DNA of 64,000 bases from NCBI GenBank assembly GCA_039654915.1, contig CM077599.1, positions 71,392,001 to 71,456,000 on the forward strand. The letters run 5' to 3'. Of the stretch, positions 1 through 10,673 are shown in pieces (positions within the stretch are counted from its first letter, which is position 1; each line of letters opens with the position of its first letter). The notes under the pieces are model-generated. The model saw only the letters and a list, made by a program, of their open reading frames with translations. It was not told where the DNA came from and did no database searches. The position numbers were made by a program, and so were the translations under genes. The DNA comes from Aquilaria yunnanensis. Its lineage: Eukaryota > Streptophyta > Magnoliopsida > Malvales > Thymelaeaceae.

Positions 1-1840
1 AGTTTCTTTTTGTGTTTCCTCTACATGAAAGAAAACTAAATTTGAGCTAATTCATTTTGATGTTTATGGTCTTGTCGAGGTGGCAACATTGGGTGGTAAA
101 AGGTACTTTGTGACTTTTGTTGATGATGTTTCATGGAAGACTTGAGTGTACTTGCTGAAGAAGAAGAGTCAGGTGTTTGACTGCTTTAGGATTTTTCATG
201 CCATGGTTGAAAAGGAGATTGATGTGCACTTAATGAGTTTAAGGGATATTGTAAAGAACATGGTATTCATCATGATAAGTTGAAGCTCAATACACCATAA
301 CATAATAGTGTAGCTAAGAGGTTGAACCGCATCATTATTGAGAAAGTTAGATGTAAGCTGAAAATGTCTAAACTGTCAAAGAGATTCCGGGGTAAAGCTG
401 TAAGTACTGTTATTTGCTTGATTAACTGGACTTCATCTTTTCCTTTGGGTTTTTTAGTCCTGGATAATGTGTGGACAGGTAAGGATGCTTTTTATTCATA
501 TTTGAAGGTGTTTGGTTGTAAGGTATTTATGCATGTGCCCAAGGAAAAACGATTGAAGCTTGATAGTAAAGTCAAATAGTGCTTTCTTGTTTGTTATGAC
601 AATGAAGAGTATGACTACCAATTATAGGATCCAAATAAAAAGAAACTAGTTAGAAACATAGATGTTGTCTTTAGAGAGCCTAAAAATATATAAGATATTA
701 TACTGTAAGAGAAGATTTCAAATACTACTTATGGTGTTAATGATCTAACACCCACACATACTCCATTTGAAAATGCCATAGATAAAGTAGATACAAAACC
801 TAGGGTAGAGCAGCCAACCATTATTGATGAATAATTTGATGGTGTTATAGCTTAGCATAACAATGGTCTTGTACACAGGGAGTAGCCCCCTCAACTAGCA
901 TAGTAGAATTTCAATCGAGGAGATCTACTAGAAAGTGTCATCCATTTACCAGGTATCCTAGTTTTGATTATATCATGCTTATTGATGCAAAAGAGCCTTA
1001 GATCTTCTTAAATATGCAATCTTATACAGAAAAGGACCAATAGATCGCCGCAATGTAAGATGAGATAAATTATCTTCAGAAAAATAACACATATGAGTCG
1101 ATGGATCTACCTAAAGGTAGAAGAGCATTGTAGAACAAGTGGGTGTTCAAGTTGAAGAAATATAATAATAAGCTAGTTAAGTATAAGGCTTATTTGATAG
1201 TAAAGGGCTTCCATTAAAAGAAGGGAGTTTACTTTGATGAGATCTTTTCACCTATCTTTTCACTTATGGTGAAGATATATTTTATTAAGGTTATACTTGG
1301 ACTAGCAATTAGTCTAAATCTTGAGGTTGAGCAACTATATGTGAAAACTGTATTCTTACATGACGATTTAAATGAGGAGATTTATATGGTTCAACTGGAA
1401 GGATTTCAAGTGAAAGGAAATGAGAATATAGTCTATAAGTTGAAGAAGAGCCTTTACAACTTAAACCAGGCAGCTAGATAATGGTACCACAAATTTTATT
1501 TTTTTATGGTTAGTCAGAACTATAAAAAGCTTATGCAGATTCTTGTGTCTATGTTAGAAAATTTCCCAATGGTAACTTTATTATTTTTTTGCTTTATGTT
1601 AGTATGCTTATTGTTAGGGCAAGATGATTTGATGATTTACAGGTTGAAAGATGAGTTATCTAAGTCCTTTGACATGAAGGATTTAGGGCCAATGAAACAA
1701 ATTCTGGGCATGCGAATTGTTTGTGACAGGAAAGCTGGTAAGTTATGGTTGTCATAGGAAAATTATGTTGAACGAGTGCTTGAAAGGTTCAACATGACAG
1801 ATGTTAAGCCAGTAAGGCCCATTGCGTATCACTTCAAGTT

Positions 1841-2167
1841 AGGGGTGAGCATGGGTTGAGTAGAACCATGGGTCTGCCCACCCCAAATAAGAGTGCGTTG
1901 AGTTGGGTTGAGTAAAAATTGATCATAATTTATGGTTTGGTTCCATCTTAGAAAAAATCATTGGGTTTTGGGTCAGTTCCAGTTCTATATGGAACTAACC
2001 TAATATAGAACCAAACTGAGATATATATTAATATATTATAAAATTTATAAGTTTACATATATAATATTCATTATAAATATTAAATGTTTTGTTCTCTCTC
2101 TCTCTTAATATTATAAAATTTATAAGTTTACATATATAATATTCATTATAAATATTAAATGTTTTGT

Positions 2168-2205
<38 letters not shown>

Positions 2206-2580
2206 GATCATTCAAAGTTCACAAATTCATTGCTGAAATTGCATGTAAGTAAAATTAGGGCTCCAAAACTAAAAGAACATGTGTAACTCTTTTGAATTTA
2301 CTAAGTACATGTGTATTTTGATATGGATTCAATTTTTTATTATGTTGATTATTTTATAAACTAGTTGTAAATGAATTTTAATGGGTTTTGGTGTTGTTAT
2401 AGTGTATGTGTATAAACTGAAAAATCTGAGAACCAGAACCGAAAAACCCAGAACCATAGTTAAGGCTCTGTTTGGTTTTTGGTTTTCAAGTTAGGTAGGA
2501 AATTTATGGAACCGAGGCTTTTTTAAGTTGGTTCGATTCCACCTTAAAACCGACCCAACTCGTACCTTGCTCAACCCTAT
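1841..2580. mobile_element. hAT-like non-autonomous element inside copia RT
   Basis: A 740-bp insertion is flanked by a perfect 8-bp direct repeat, TTCAAGTT (1833-1840 and 2581-2588). Its ends are imperfect inverted repeats: AGGGGTGAGCATGG on the left, and AGGGTTGAGCAAGG as the reverse complement of the right end (12 of 14 match). Eight-base target duplication and this terminal motif fit the hAT superfamily. There is no transposase-like ORF. It contains a 74-bp tandem duplication and a CT run. The RT reading frame continues in phase on the far side if one duplication copy is discounted, so it landed in the retrotransposon while that codon context was recognisable. Confidence 0.82.
2037..2201. 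repeat. 74-bp tandem duplication followed by (CT)n
   Basis: Two nearly identical AT-rich copies of about 74 bp lie head to tail (2037-2110 and 2111-~2184). Each ends in a CT-rich stretch, and the second runs into a CT microsatellite of about 30 bp. The duplication is inside the hAT-like element and probably arose by slippage or unequal exchange at the CT tract. Confidence 0.85.
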
Positions 2581-3348
2581 TTCAAGTTGAGTAAAAAGTC
2601 ATGCCCGATTACGACAAAAAAGAATGAAAAGATGTAAGTTATTCCTTACTTATCTGCAGTTGGTCCTTTAATGTACGTCATGGTTTATACTGTCAGATAT
2701 TGCTCATATTATAGGATTGGTTAGTCTGTTTTTATCTAATCTAGAAAAGTCTTATGAGGAAGCCGCCATGAAGTGGATTTTTAGATATTTGAGAGGTAAT
2801 TTGAAATTGTGTTTGAGTTTTGGTGGTACTACACCAATCTTGGAATGCTTTACTAATGTAGATGTGATGGGTAATCTTAATGGTAAAAAATCTACATTAG
2901 GTTACATTTTCACTTTTGCCAGGAACGCTATCATGGCAGTCAAAGTTGCAGAAGTGTGTTCCTTTGTCTACAATTGAGATAGAGTATATAGTAGCCAATG
3001 AAGCAAGATAAAAAGATGCTTTGAATGAAATGATTCCTTCATAAGTTGGGTTTGAAGTAGGAGGAGTATATGATACATTGTGAGACTCAAAGTGCCATTG
3101 ATTTGAGCAAAAATACAATGTACCATACTTGCACTTAACACATTGAGGTAAGGTATCATTGATTGCGTTTAATGACTAAAAAGAAGCTTTTGAAACTTAA
3201 GAAAATTCACATAAATAATAATGCAGTTGATATGTTGACAAAGGTGATTCTCAGAGATGAGCTTAAAACATGTGGCCTGACGGTTGACATGTGTTCCATA
3301 TAGAAAGTAATGTTAGTATCTCCTCCCAATGGGATTTGAGGGGGAGAT

Positions 3349-4058
3349 TGTTAAATATGGTCAAATCCCAAATTTAATAATATTATTATTTTATTCTTGG
3401 ACTATGTGTGGAAGTAAAACCAAATTGGTTTCGAGATAAAGTAGCCACGTGATGTGGCTTGTGGGAATTAAAACCCAAATTGTTTTAAAAAAAAAGACAT
3501 AGTCCAATTCAGCCTCCTATTGGCCAAGGTTTAAAAAGCCATGTAATTGGCTTTGCTTGGTATGAGCAACAAAGATAGAAAATACGAACAAAGACGTTTA
3601 CAAGTGAACGACTTGTAGCTTCGTTCTACACGTCTCATTCCAATAGCAATTTTCATCCATTGATGTTGTAGTTTTGGGGATGTCATTCTCTTGGGGTTGT
3701 GTAGCATTGATTGTGGAATATTGGTGTTTTAGGTCTTTGTGCGGTGAGATTTTTGCAGGAACTCTTGAGTATTGAATTTCAGGTTTTTCTTAAATTACTG
3801 TAATAGAATTCAAGTTTGGGCTAGTAACTTGAATCTTGGACATTGTACTATTTCTTTTTTATTGTGGATTTTGCTGCCAGTTTACCTTATGGTTTTTCCT
3901 TCTATACTGGAGGGTTTGTCACGTATATCGTATCTTTATTTATTTCTACTTAGTGCTGCTTTTCCGATGATTTATGCTTGATTTTGATTTATTTGCTTGA
4001 ACGCTTGTCACTTTTATCTTGTGAGTCTAAAAGTAATTATTTCAAGTCCATCCCAACA
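3349..4058 (+). repeat. 3' LTR of the copia element
   Basis: The LTR begins with TGTTAAATATGG directly after the purine tract and ends with CCCAACA, giving the expected TG...CA ends as a short inverted repeat TGTT/AACA. It is 710 bp long. The next base starts LINE-derived sequence, which supports the right boundary. No second LTR copy is present in the window to confirm the limits. Confidence 0.8.
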
Positions 4059-5622
4059 GATTTTTCTCAAATGCCTTGACCATCAAGACATTGAGTGCTT
4101 CGGCTGTTATGATGAAAAGGAATGGAGATATAGGATCTCCCTACTTGACCCTCTTTTACCATTTTAAACTCGGCTGTAGGACAACCATTTACCAAGATCG
4201 AAAGACTTGTAGATTTCAAACATGACTATATCCAGCCCCTCCATTTTTCCCCAAAATTCATTTGTTCCATGATAGAATCCATAAAATTCTAATTCGGACT
4301 GTCAAATGCCCTATCAAAGTCTACCTTAAACAACAACTTCTTCTTCTTTTTCTTAACCATACGAATAAGCTCATCCACCATCAAAACTTCATCTAGGATT
4401 TGTCTACCTTTAATGAATCTCATCTGTACATGACTAATGACTTGAGAGGTAGTTTCTTTTAACCTTTCAGCCAGTATTTTGGCCAGAATTTTATACTGAC
4501 AGCCAATAAGGCTGATTGGTCTGAAGTCTTTTAAGGTGATGGGGCAGCTAATTTTAGGAACCAATGTAATAAAGGAAGAATTGTACCCTTTCTCAATGTT
4601 TCCTGATCCTCCAAACTGCCAAATGAAGTTAATTGTATCAACTTTTACAATCTCCCAATACTTCCAAAAAAAAGGTGAATGTAAACCCATCAGGCTCCGG
4701 TGCTTACAACCTTCCCGCTACTCCATACCGCCTCTTTTATTTCTTCTTCTGAAATTTTTTTTCCCAGCTCCCTCCGCAGCTCATCATTAATCTTCTTGGA
4801 TTTTGCACTTCTGACAACAGGCCGAGAAAAAGTCTATTCTTTGAAGGTTTGCTGAAAGAAATTATAAACTTCTACCTTTACCCCGAGCAGGGTCCTCTTC
4901 CCATCTCCTATCCACCAGCAGACCTTGTATAGTATTTTTCCTGCACCAGCGTCGAACCACAGAATGAAAGAACTTGGTGTTTTCATCTCCTTCATAACCC
5001 TACTTCATCCTAGCTTTCTATTTCAACATACAACCTTGTATTCTTTCTGCCGTCAGAAATTTACTCAATATCTCATTGCTTCGAGCAACATCTTCCTTGG
5101 ACAACACTCTAGGTTCCGCCTCAATGTCCCATTTCTCAAGTTCCTCCTTTAACTGATTAATCTTAGTCTTTGTGCCTCAAATAATCTGAAAGGAACTGGC
5201 CCATAATCTGTAACATCTGGCTTTAAAAGAATGGGCAATGATCAGATATATGTCTCCTAAGTGCAACCACATACACCTGTGGCCACCAATTGAAGTAGTT
5301 TCCAGCCACCAAGAAGCTATCTAACTTACTCATCTTTGAGCCTTCCTTGTTATTTGGCCTGCTGTATGAAGAGATTAAAGTGTCTGGTGATATTCTCCTT
5401 AAACTTACATCCCATCCTTTCTTCCCTGTTGTTTGAACAGCCACCATGCTTCTTCACGAACTTCCTCCTTGCCATCGACTTCATCAGCGTAGCCTCAGAG
5501 TTGCGTTTCCTTGCCAACCGCCTGTTTGATCTATCCCTTTGTTTGCCTGATAGAACTCTTCTTTTATCACAAGGGCCAGGGTTTAGGGTCTTCAGAGAAT
5601 AGCCCACTCCAGAACCATTCAC
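4059..5622 (-). pseudogene. L1-type LINE relic (endonuclease and RT)
   Basis: Read on the minus strand, 5447-5223 carries an apurinic-endonuclease-like C-terminal block (SKLDSFLVAGNYFNWWPQ, then RRHISDHCPF), as in plant L1-type LINEs. 4690-4289 carries the start of a non-LTR reverse transcriptase (FITLVPKI, LKDFRPISLIGCQYKILAKILAERLK, FVKGRQ-like block, FKVDFDRAFDS). Reading on to 4059, frame-shifted RT blocks (LVNG, then a PLSPFLFIIAAEAL-like block) reach exactly the copia LTR end, so the copia element interrupts this LINE. The rest of its 3' part is presumably left of the window. 5623-5350 may be an N-terminal endonuclease or ORF1 remnant. Many frame breaks make it inactive. Confidence 0.85.
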
Positions 5623-6061
5623 CTCTTCAACACAATTCGGATAACAGCTTTATTCGACCTGCTGGTGTATGTCCATTTTCAGGCCTGTCTCTTTACTCTC
5701 TTCCACAAGAGAGGAAGAATGGACCTCCTTACTTGTTTCTTTGTATCCGTCCCGCCACCTTCCATGATTAAAGATCTGATTTCTTCTTCGCCACTTATAA
5801 ATCTTTTGAACACCGACCTAAGATGGCCATTTGAAACATGACACGAAAATATTTTTCTTGCATTTTTGTTTGTTTGTTTGTTTGTTTTTTTTAAGTGTTG
5901 AAGTATATATTACATGGATAATCCTTACACAAGCGATACAATACAAGTAGAGCCAGCACCTTATTTTTTTTTTTTCAGAGAAATCACAGCTTAACTTACT
6001 AAGCTTTTATGCTAGCAACAGTTCCAAGTCCCAATCTTTTTCAAGCACTGAAACTCGGAAT
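5623..6061. other. Spacer 3' of the LTP gene, with (TTTG)n
   Basis: Decayed LINE-like sequence fades out here. A short TTTG microsatellite lies at about 5864-5886. The part next to 6062 is expected to be the 3' UTR of the lipid-transfer protein gene. I see no gene. Confidence 0.5.
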
Positions 6062-6421
6062 TCAGGGCAGATTGTAAGGCCCGCACTTGTAGCCATCGAG
6101 GGGGTTGGGAAAGTTGCAGCGTTTGGGGATGGTCATGGTGACCTTTGGGTCAATACCAGCAGCTTGAGTTGTGCTGGAGAGCAGCACGGCGCACAAGCAG
6201 GCTTGGTTCTGCCCCATTTGCTTCACTTGGGAGCAGCAGCTCTCTGGAACAGCTGCGTTCTCGTCTTGTGCAGCTGGTACACAAGGTAACAGTTTGATTG
6301 CCTCATCGTCTGGAGTAGTAGACTCCCCACATTCCCCTGCAGCATCCGCCATTTCAGTCCTCGAAATGGCCATGATTGCCAGGAAACCGAGGATGCAGAC
6401 TACTTTCGTTGCAGCTGCCAT
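6062..6421 (-). CDS. DIR1-like non-specific lipid-transfer protein
   Basis: An intact 119-residue ORF with the eight-cysteine plant lipid-transfer pattern. The cysteines are at residues 31, 47, 62-63 (CC), 75 and 77 (CLC), 102 and 113. A hydrophobic N-terminus (about 1-27, ending MADA/A) predicts secretion. The C-terminal part (TIPKRCN, then GYKCGPYNLP) resembles the DIR1/DIR1-like branch of LTP_2-fold proteins, which bind lipids in the apoplast. Arabidopsis DIR1 acts in systemic acquired resistance. The family call is firm; a DIR1-type role is inference. The coding region is single-exon and clearly more GC-rich than its surroundings. The start at 6421 is the first ATG, 60 bases from a TATA box. 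No defects are seen. Confidence 0.92.
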   Translation of the reverse strand: MAAATKVVCILGFLAIMAISRTEMADAAGECGESTTPDDEAIKLLPCVPAAQDENAAVPESCCSQVKQMGQNQACLCAVLLSSTTQAAGIDPKVTMTIPKRCNFPNPLDGYKCGPYNLP

Positions 6422-6480
6422 TTTTCGGGGAATGGATTGATCTTGATTCTCGAATGCAAATCTGAGGTTCCATTCAGGGG

Positions 6481-6490
6481 TTTATATATA
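6481..6490 (-). promoter_or_regulatory. TATA box of the LTP gene
   Basis: On the minus strand this reads TATATATAAA, a strong plant TATA element about 60 bases upstream of the LTP start codon. Transcription would start near 6450, leaving a short leader of about 30 bases. Confidence 0.65.
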
Positions 6491-6624
6491 CCAAAGTATG
6501 AGCTGAGGAAGTGTTTTCCTAGCATTTTTCCACTAACTCTAATGGAGCTAGCACTAACGGAAAAGATTATGTATAATATAAACACTTCCCCAGCAATGCT
6601 GCACTTTCTTTCTGTTTTCCATTC

Positions 6625-6778
6625 AAAGAATCCAGATTCGAACCTGCCTTTTCAGGAAAAGAGAAACACCCGAACCAGCACTAGAGTATTATATAGGGGA
6701 ATGAGAGATCGAGATTCGAACCTCTGACCTCGCCTATGTCCCTATGACCTTTTAGCTACTAGACGAAAGGGCTGGGCA
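6625..6778 (-). mobile_element. tRNA-derived SINE-like fragment (candidate)
   Basis: On the minus strand an A-box-like motif TAGCTAAAAGG (6758-6748) is followed by a B-box-like motif GGTTCGAATCT (6722-6712), the order and approximate spacing of an internal Pol III promoter. A second B-box-like GGTTCGAATCT lies at about 6641-6631. It has no tRNA cloverleaf, so it is not a tRNA gene. I could not see a clear A tail or target duplication, so the limits are uncertain. Confidence 0.4.
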
Positions 6779-7559
6779 TCAGATGACACTTTCATTTTTC
6801 TTAATCTTTATTGTTTATGGTGGCATTTCCATTACCACACGCTTCCCTGCCACCAGTTCCACCATTCTTCAGAAATGCTTAATTACCTCATTTAACAATA
6901 AGATTATCCTTCTTATTAGATCTCTGCTCATGCTTGGCTATTTGTTTGTGTGAAGCCATTTAGGATACAATTGAGCCTCTGCAAGCTGTTCACTTAGTCT
7001 TGCATTTTTTTTTTCAATGACCAATCAACAAAAACATATATGGAGATTTATATTTTTTAAATGAAATATTCCAAATTAATTTTTTTATGGCCTGCAAAAC
7101 ACGGAGTTGAGAGAACTTCTAGTGTCCCAACTGTCATCTACTTATTGATGTAATCGCTAATTATGTTGAAGTTATCGACTAAACTTTTGTCTTTTCCCTT
7201 GGTATTTATTGTTCTAAATCTACTTTCTTGCTATTCATTTTATCGCCATTGATGTTTGTTTTGAGATCAAAGAATGAAGATGGATTATAATCTTAAAGGC
7301 TCAGGATTGTTGCTTATGCTTTAGTGGTTCAAATAGTTGATCAAAAGTGCAAAAATGGATTTAACACTGTATAGTAACTGATGCACTCTTTTTTGCATTT
7401 CCAGTTTCTTGAAAAGATTATACAAAAGTTATCGACAATGTCTACATCCTTTTGATAGGTTCCGTAGTGCTAACAGGTAGCATTTCTATTCTTTTCAAAC
7501 ATAAGAATCTATTAGATGATTACAATATATATATATATATATATTATTCTCTCAGTCCC
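6779..7559. other. AT-rich spacer, no gene seen
   Basis: AT-rich DNA without recognisable coding sequence. It ends in a TA microsatellite (~7523-7544). TTCTCTCAGTCCC at ~7548-7560 resembles the Stowaway terminus seen at 8282, and may be a relic of another such element. Confidence 0.5.
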
Positions 7560-7583
7560 AAATCCTGCACTTCACAGTTTAAT

Positions 7584-7647
<64 letters not shown>

Positions 7648-7671
7648 ATTAAACTGTGAAGTGCAGGATTT
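7560..7671. repeat. 112-bp near-perfect palindrome with (TA)n core
   Basis: The left arm AAATCCTGCACTTCACAGTT and the right arm AACTGTGAAGTGCAGGATTT are perfect reverse complements. The pairing continues through ATATACATACAT and its complement into a central TA run. The one mismatched pair seen by eye is 7595/7636. The structure could form a long hairpin or cruciform. It may be a fold-back MITE core or a replication-slippage product. Confidence 0.9.
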
Positions 7672-7734
7672 TACAAGATTTTAGCTCAAAAGTTTTAATA
7701 CGTGTAGTTTTATTTTTTTTTCCTTTATTTTCAT

Positions 7735-7900
7735 TTATGAACCCAATGCAAATTCTCTGTTCATTATTTGTCTTTATTTTTCTATGCAATTCACTTTATC
7801 ATTCTTTTTTTTTTTCCCTTTAATTTTCAATCCAGTGCAAATTTTCTAGGTTGATGACTACTCATTATGACATACAAGGTGATGTCTTATATATAGTGAT
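7735..7900 (+). pseudogene. Duplicated intron-exon fragment of the TPST-like gene
   Basis: This stretch resembles 8430-8550, the intron end and exon start of the sulfotransferase pseudogene. Both have a pyrimidine-rich run, a TCCAG splice-acceptor-like site (here ending at ~7833; 8490 in the main copy), then similar bases through a GATGACTAC block to GTGATGTC. The reading frame is broken here. It looks like an old partial tandem duplication. Confidence 0.55.
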
Positions 7901-8048
7901 ATTTATTTCTTTAATTTATATATCAATTAAAATTCAAACACTTTTAAAACACTTTTTTTACAACGAATATACTTTTTATTACTTTTCATTTCTAAGCTGG
8001 GAATTCGGCCAAAAAAAAATTCTAAGTTGGGATTGAAAAATTTTCATA

Positions 8049-8282
8049 CTCCCTCCATCCGAGGACTTTTGCTCCATTTGACTTTTTTTAGTATTTTGAC
8101 TTGAATTTATTCATATTATTGTTTGTTAGAAAAAATTAAAAAAAATATATTTAGAAAACTATATATCTTGATTTATCATTCATATATAAAGATTTTTCAT
8201 TTATATACTAAAATGTTAAAAATAAAAAATCTTATATTAATTTCTAAAAATAAATGGTGCAAAGGTTTTGGGACTGAGAGAG
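8049..8282. mobile_element. Stowaway-like MITE
   Basis: The element is 234 bp between TA dinucleotides (8047-8048 and 8283-8284). The left end CTCCCTCCATCCGAGGAC and the right end, which on the reverse strand reads CTCTCAGTCCC, are imperfect inverted repeats of the Stowaway (Tc1/mariner) type. The interior is AT-rich and non-coding. The same interior recurs at 37671-38134. Confidence 0.85.
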
Positions 8283-9755
8283 TAATATAAAAAATTAATT
8301 TAAAAAATACATTATTATGTAATTATTAGGTAGAATATTAGCTTTATTCTAGAAAAAAAAAAGAAGTGAAATTAAAATTTAAATTTTTTAAAATCAGGAA
8401 AACAATACTACGGTTAAAGTTATTTTGTTATCATTTATGTTCACAATGTGAGTTCTCTATTCATATTTCCTTTTTCTCTTTTGCATCCAGTGTAAAACTT
8501 TGCAAGTTAATGTCTAGTCACGATGACTACAGTGTGATGTCCAAACTTTCTAAAGGTAAAACATCGATAGTGACCATACTTGGGAATCCAGTTGATCGTG
8601 TTTTTAGTCTTTACGAGTATTCAATCAAGGAGGCATCAGAAGTTTTAAGCCGAAGCAATCAAACATCTGCCACAAGAATATCTGAATATCTTTGCCCTAG
8701 AAGTGGTTTAGTAGGTTCTTGGGGCCAATGGCCATGGAATTATTTGATCCCACATATGATAGAAGACTTGTTTGATCGGGTATGCTACTCCACAAAAACT
8801 CTATATATGTAAATTTTTTTTTATTTTTTGCTACTCAGAAGTGTTTGTACAAATATTTATGGTAGTGGGTGAAAGATAGAGGATCACATTGACAGTAGGT
8901 TTCTTGAAACATAAAGGAATTGCAGGTTGCATTGACAGTATTGGGTGTTGAGGGATGAAAATAAAACTCTGTTTGCGGTGGTTGATTTCATTCGGGTCAG
9001 CTGAGTTAGCGCTTTGGGACTATTCGATCCTTTTAGTTGCTTTAATAATATTTGGCTTTCGCTAGTTTGCAAGAATCAAGTAATGTCCATACTCTATTAT
9101 TGGGCAGAACTACCTTTAGCTTAGCCTTGTAATGGCTAGAGTATGAGGGCCCCAATGTTATAGCATTGCATACTCATTTTAGCTATGTTATAATTATAAT
9201 TTCAACTCATTCATCTATATTTTTGTTAATCTTATATACTTTTCACATTTTTTGTGTAGAGAGATCTTAGGAAGGTGAAGGGTATACATGCTGTTATGAG
9301 CAGTGACCCATATAATATGCTAGAGATGGTCATGCCTTTTCATGAGTACATCAACGATCGCATAGCCAATGATTTTATACACAATGGAGAAACATTTCAG
9401 GTACCCTTTTAATGTATAACCATCATATCCTAAATCCTATGTGCAAGAGATGTAAGAGGTGTTATTTGCGCATTATGGCTCTAAACTTTAGAACTAAAGA
9501 ACCTAGCACTTACCATTTTCTTAATTGATAGCTCATGAAATGTGAAATAGTGTTCCATCGAGTGGTTCTACCTTTGAGTTCAATGTTGGATTCTTCTAAT
9601 TGAAATGAGTCCTTCTATGGCTTATGAGAAATCACATTTTGCTTCATTCTATTTTAAAAAACATGCACTTTAACCTTTGAATTAAGGGGAACAACGATTT
9701 TATATTTTAATAGATGAAAAATCAGTAACATAAACTGTTAACTAATTGCACTAGT

Positions 9756-10287
9756 CCTAAAGACCCTTTTACCTCTTGAACTTTCTCAACTTGTACCTTT
9801 TATCCCTTGAATTTTGACTCGGGTTCACTCAGCCTTAAAACTTTGGAAATTGGTATATTTTACCCCATCGGCTTATTTAAACCATTTAAGTTATAAGAGG
9901 ACCGAAAATGGAAGAATAACTAACTTATCATTTGACTTGACTTTTGCATTATTTCTATTATCTGCTTCAATCTTCTCAATTCAAGCAATTCAGAAAACCA
10001 CCAACCATTTAAAATCTACATAATCCAACCCTATAAAGATGATTCATTTAATTCTAGTACCCAACTCATTCCACAAAACTAGATATTTTTGTGGGAAAAA
10101 TGACTAATTAATCCTTCACCTTCCATTTTATCTTTATTTCGGTCCTCATATAACCTAAACAACCATTTAAGTGTTGAAGATATAAAATGCACCAATTTCT
10201 AAAGTTTAAAGGATGAAGGAACCCAAGTCAAGGTTCAAGGATAAAAGGTCTAAGTTGGTAAAATTCAGGGCTGAAAAAGGTTTTAGG
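9756..10287. mobile_element. Long-TIR non-autonomous DNA element in intron 2
   Basis: About 100 bases at the left end (starting CCTAAAGACCCTTTTACC) match the reverse complement of the right end (ending GGTTTTAGG). Shared blocks include CCTTTTATCC and TTGACTyGGGTTC. The element is about 530 bp with no coding capacity. I could not define a clean target duplication. A Mutator-like or fold-back origin is likely. Confidence 0.6.
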
Positions 10288-10673
10288 CCATTGTAATACT
10301 ACCATTAAACAATTTGAATTTATTAGGAGACATGTACAATACAATTTAAATTGGAATTTGAAAAATCTAGTGTGAAATACTGTAATGAAATTTGACATTT
10401 AATGGCCAAAGTGTAGATTCCTTAACTAACAAAGGGAAAAGTATAATTTTTCTCAAACGTCAAAGGGTAAATTGTAGTTAGCCCAAAAAATAATCATTTT
10501 TTGTAATTTCATAGATTGCAAGACTAACGAACAACTCTTACTTGGAAGGAGCACATGAAATTTGCCACTATGTGCAAAAATACCAAACTCTTGGAGATTA
10601 AGTGCTACAAGTTCCAAAGGTAGTTGATTTTACAAAAATTGGTTCCATTTTAATTATATTGCAAAGGTAGTTG

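Larger units (their letters stand above)
1..3290 (+). pseudogene. copia pol relic (integrase, RT, RNase H)
   Basis: Short open stretches carry recognisable copia pol blocks. At 1266-1481 the RT segment includes EQLYVKTVFLHDDLNEEIYM, a variant of the usual copia block around an Asp-Val-Lys-Thr-Ala-Phe-Leu core. At 1506-1757 there is a segment with KDLGPMKQILGMRI. At 2717-2977 there is the region after the RT core (MKWIFRYLRGN) running into RNase H (KKSTLGYIFTFA). The end near 3230-3290 reads like the usual copia C-terminus (VDMLTKV). Stops and frame changes lie between the blocks. It is an old, non-functional copy. Confidence 0.88.
1..3348 (+). mobile_element. Ty1/copia retrotransposon, 3' part, decayed
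   Basis: This is the pol part of a copia-type LTR retrotransposon entering from beyond the left edge. In order on the plus strand there are integrase remnants (1-~600), reverse transcriptase remnants of the copia type (~1050-1840 and 2589-~2850), RNase H remnants (~2850-3250), and a purine-rich tract, GAGGGGGAGA, at about 3338-3347 just before the 3' LTR. Many stop codons and small indels break every domain, so it encodes nothing functional. A hAT-like element sits inside the reverse transcriptase. The 3' LTR ends inside a LINE, so this element appears to have inserted into that LINE. The left part and 5' LTR lie outside the window, so the target duplication cannot be checked. Confidence 0.9.

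Noticed and set aside
6171..6440. 89-codon plus-strand ORF opposite the LTP gene
   Set aside because: It is a shadow of the intact minus-strand gene with the eight-cysteine pattern.
6712..6758. tRNA gene on the minus strand
   Set aside because: Box A- and box B-like motifs are present but no cloverleaf can be drawn. A SINE-like origin is more likely.
7452..7652. 66-codon ORF ending in a Tyr-Ile repeat
   Set aside because: The repeat is translated TA microsatellite within the palindrome.
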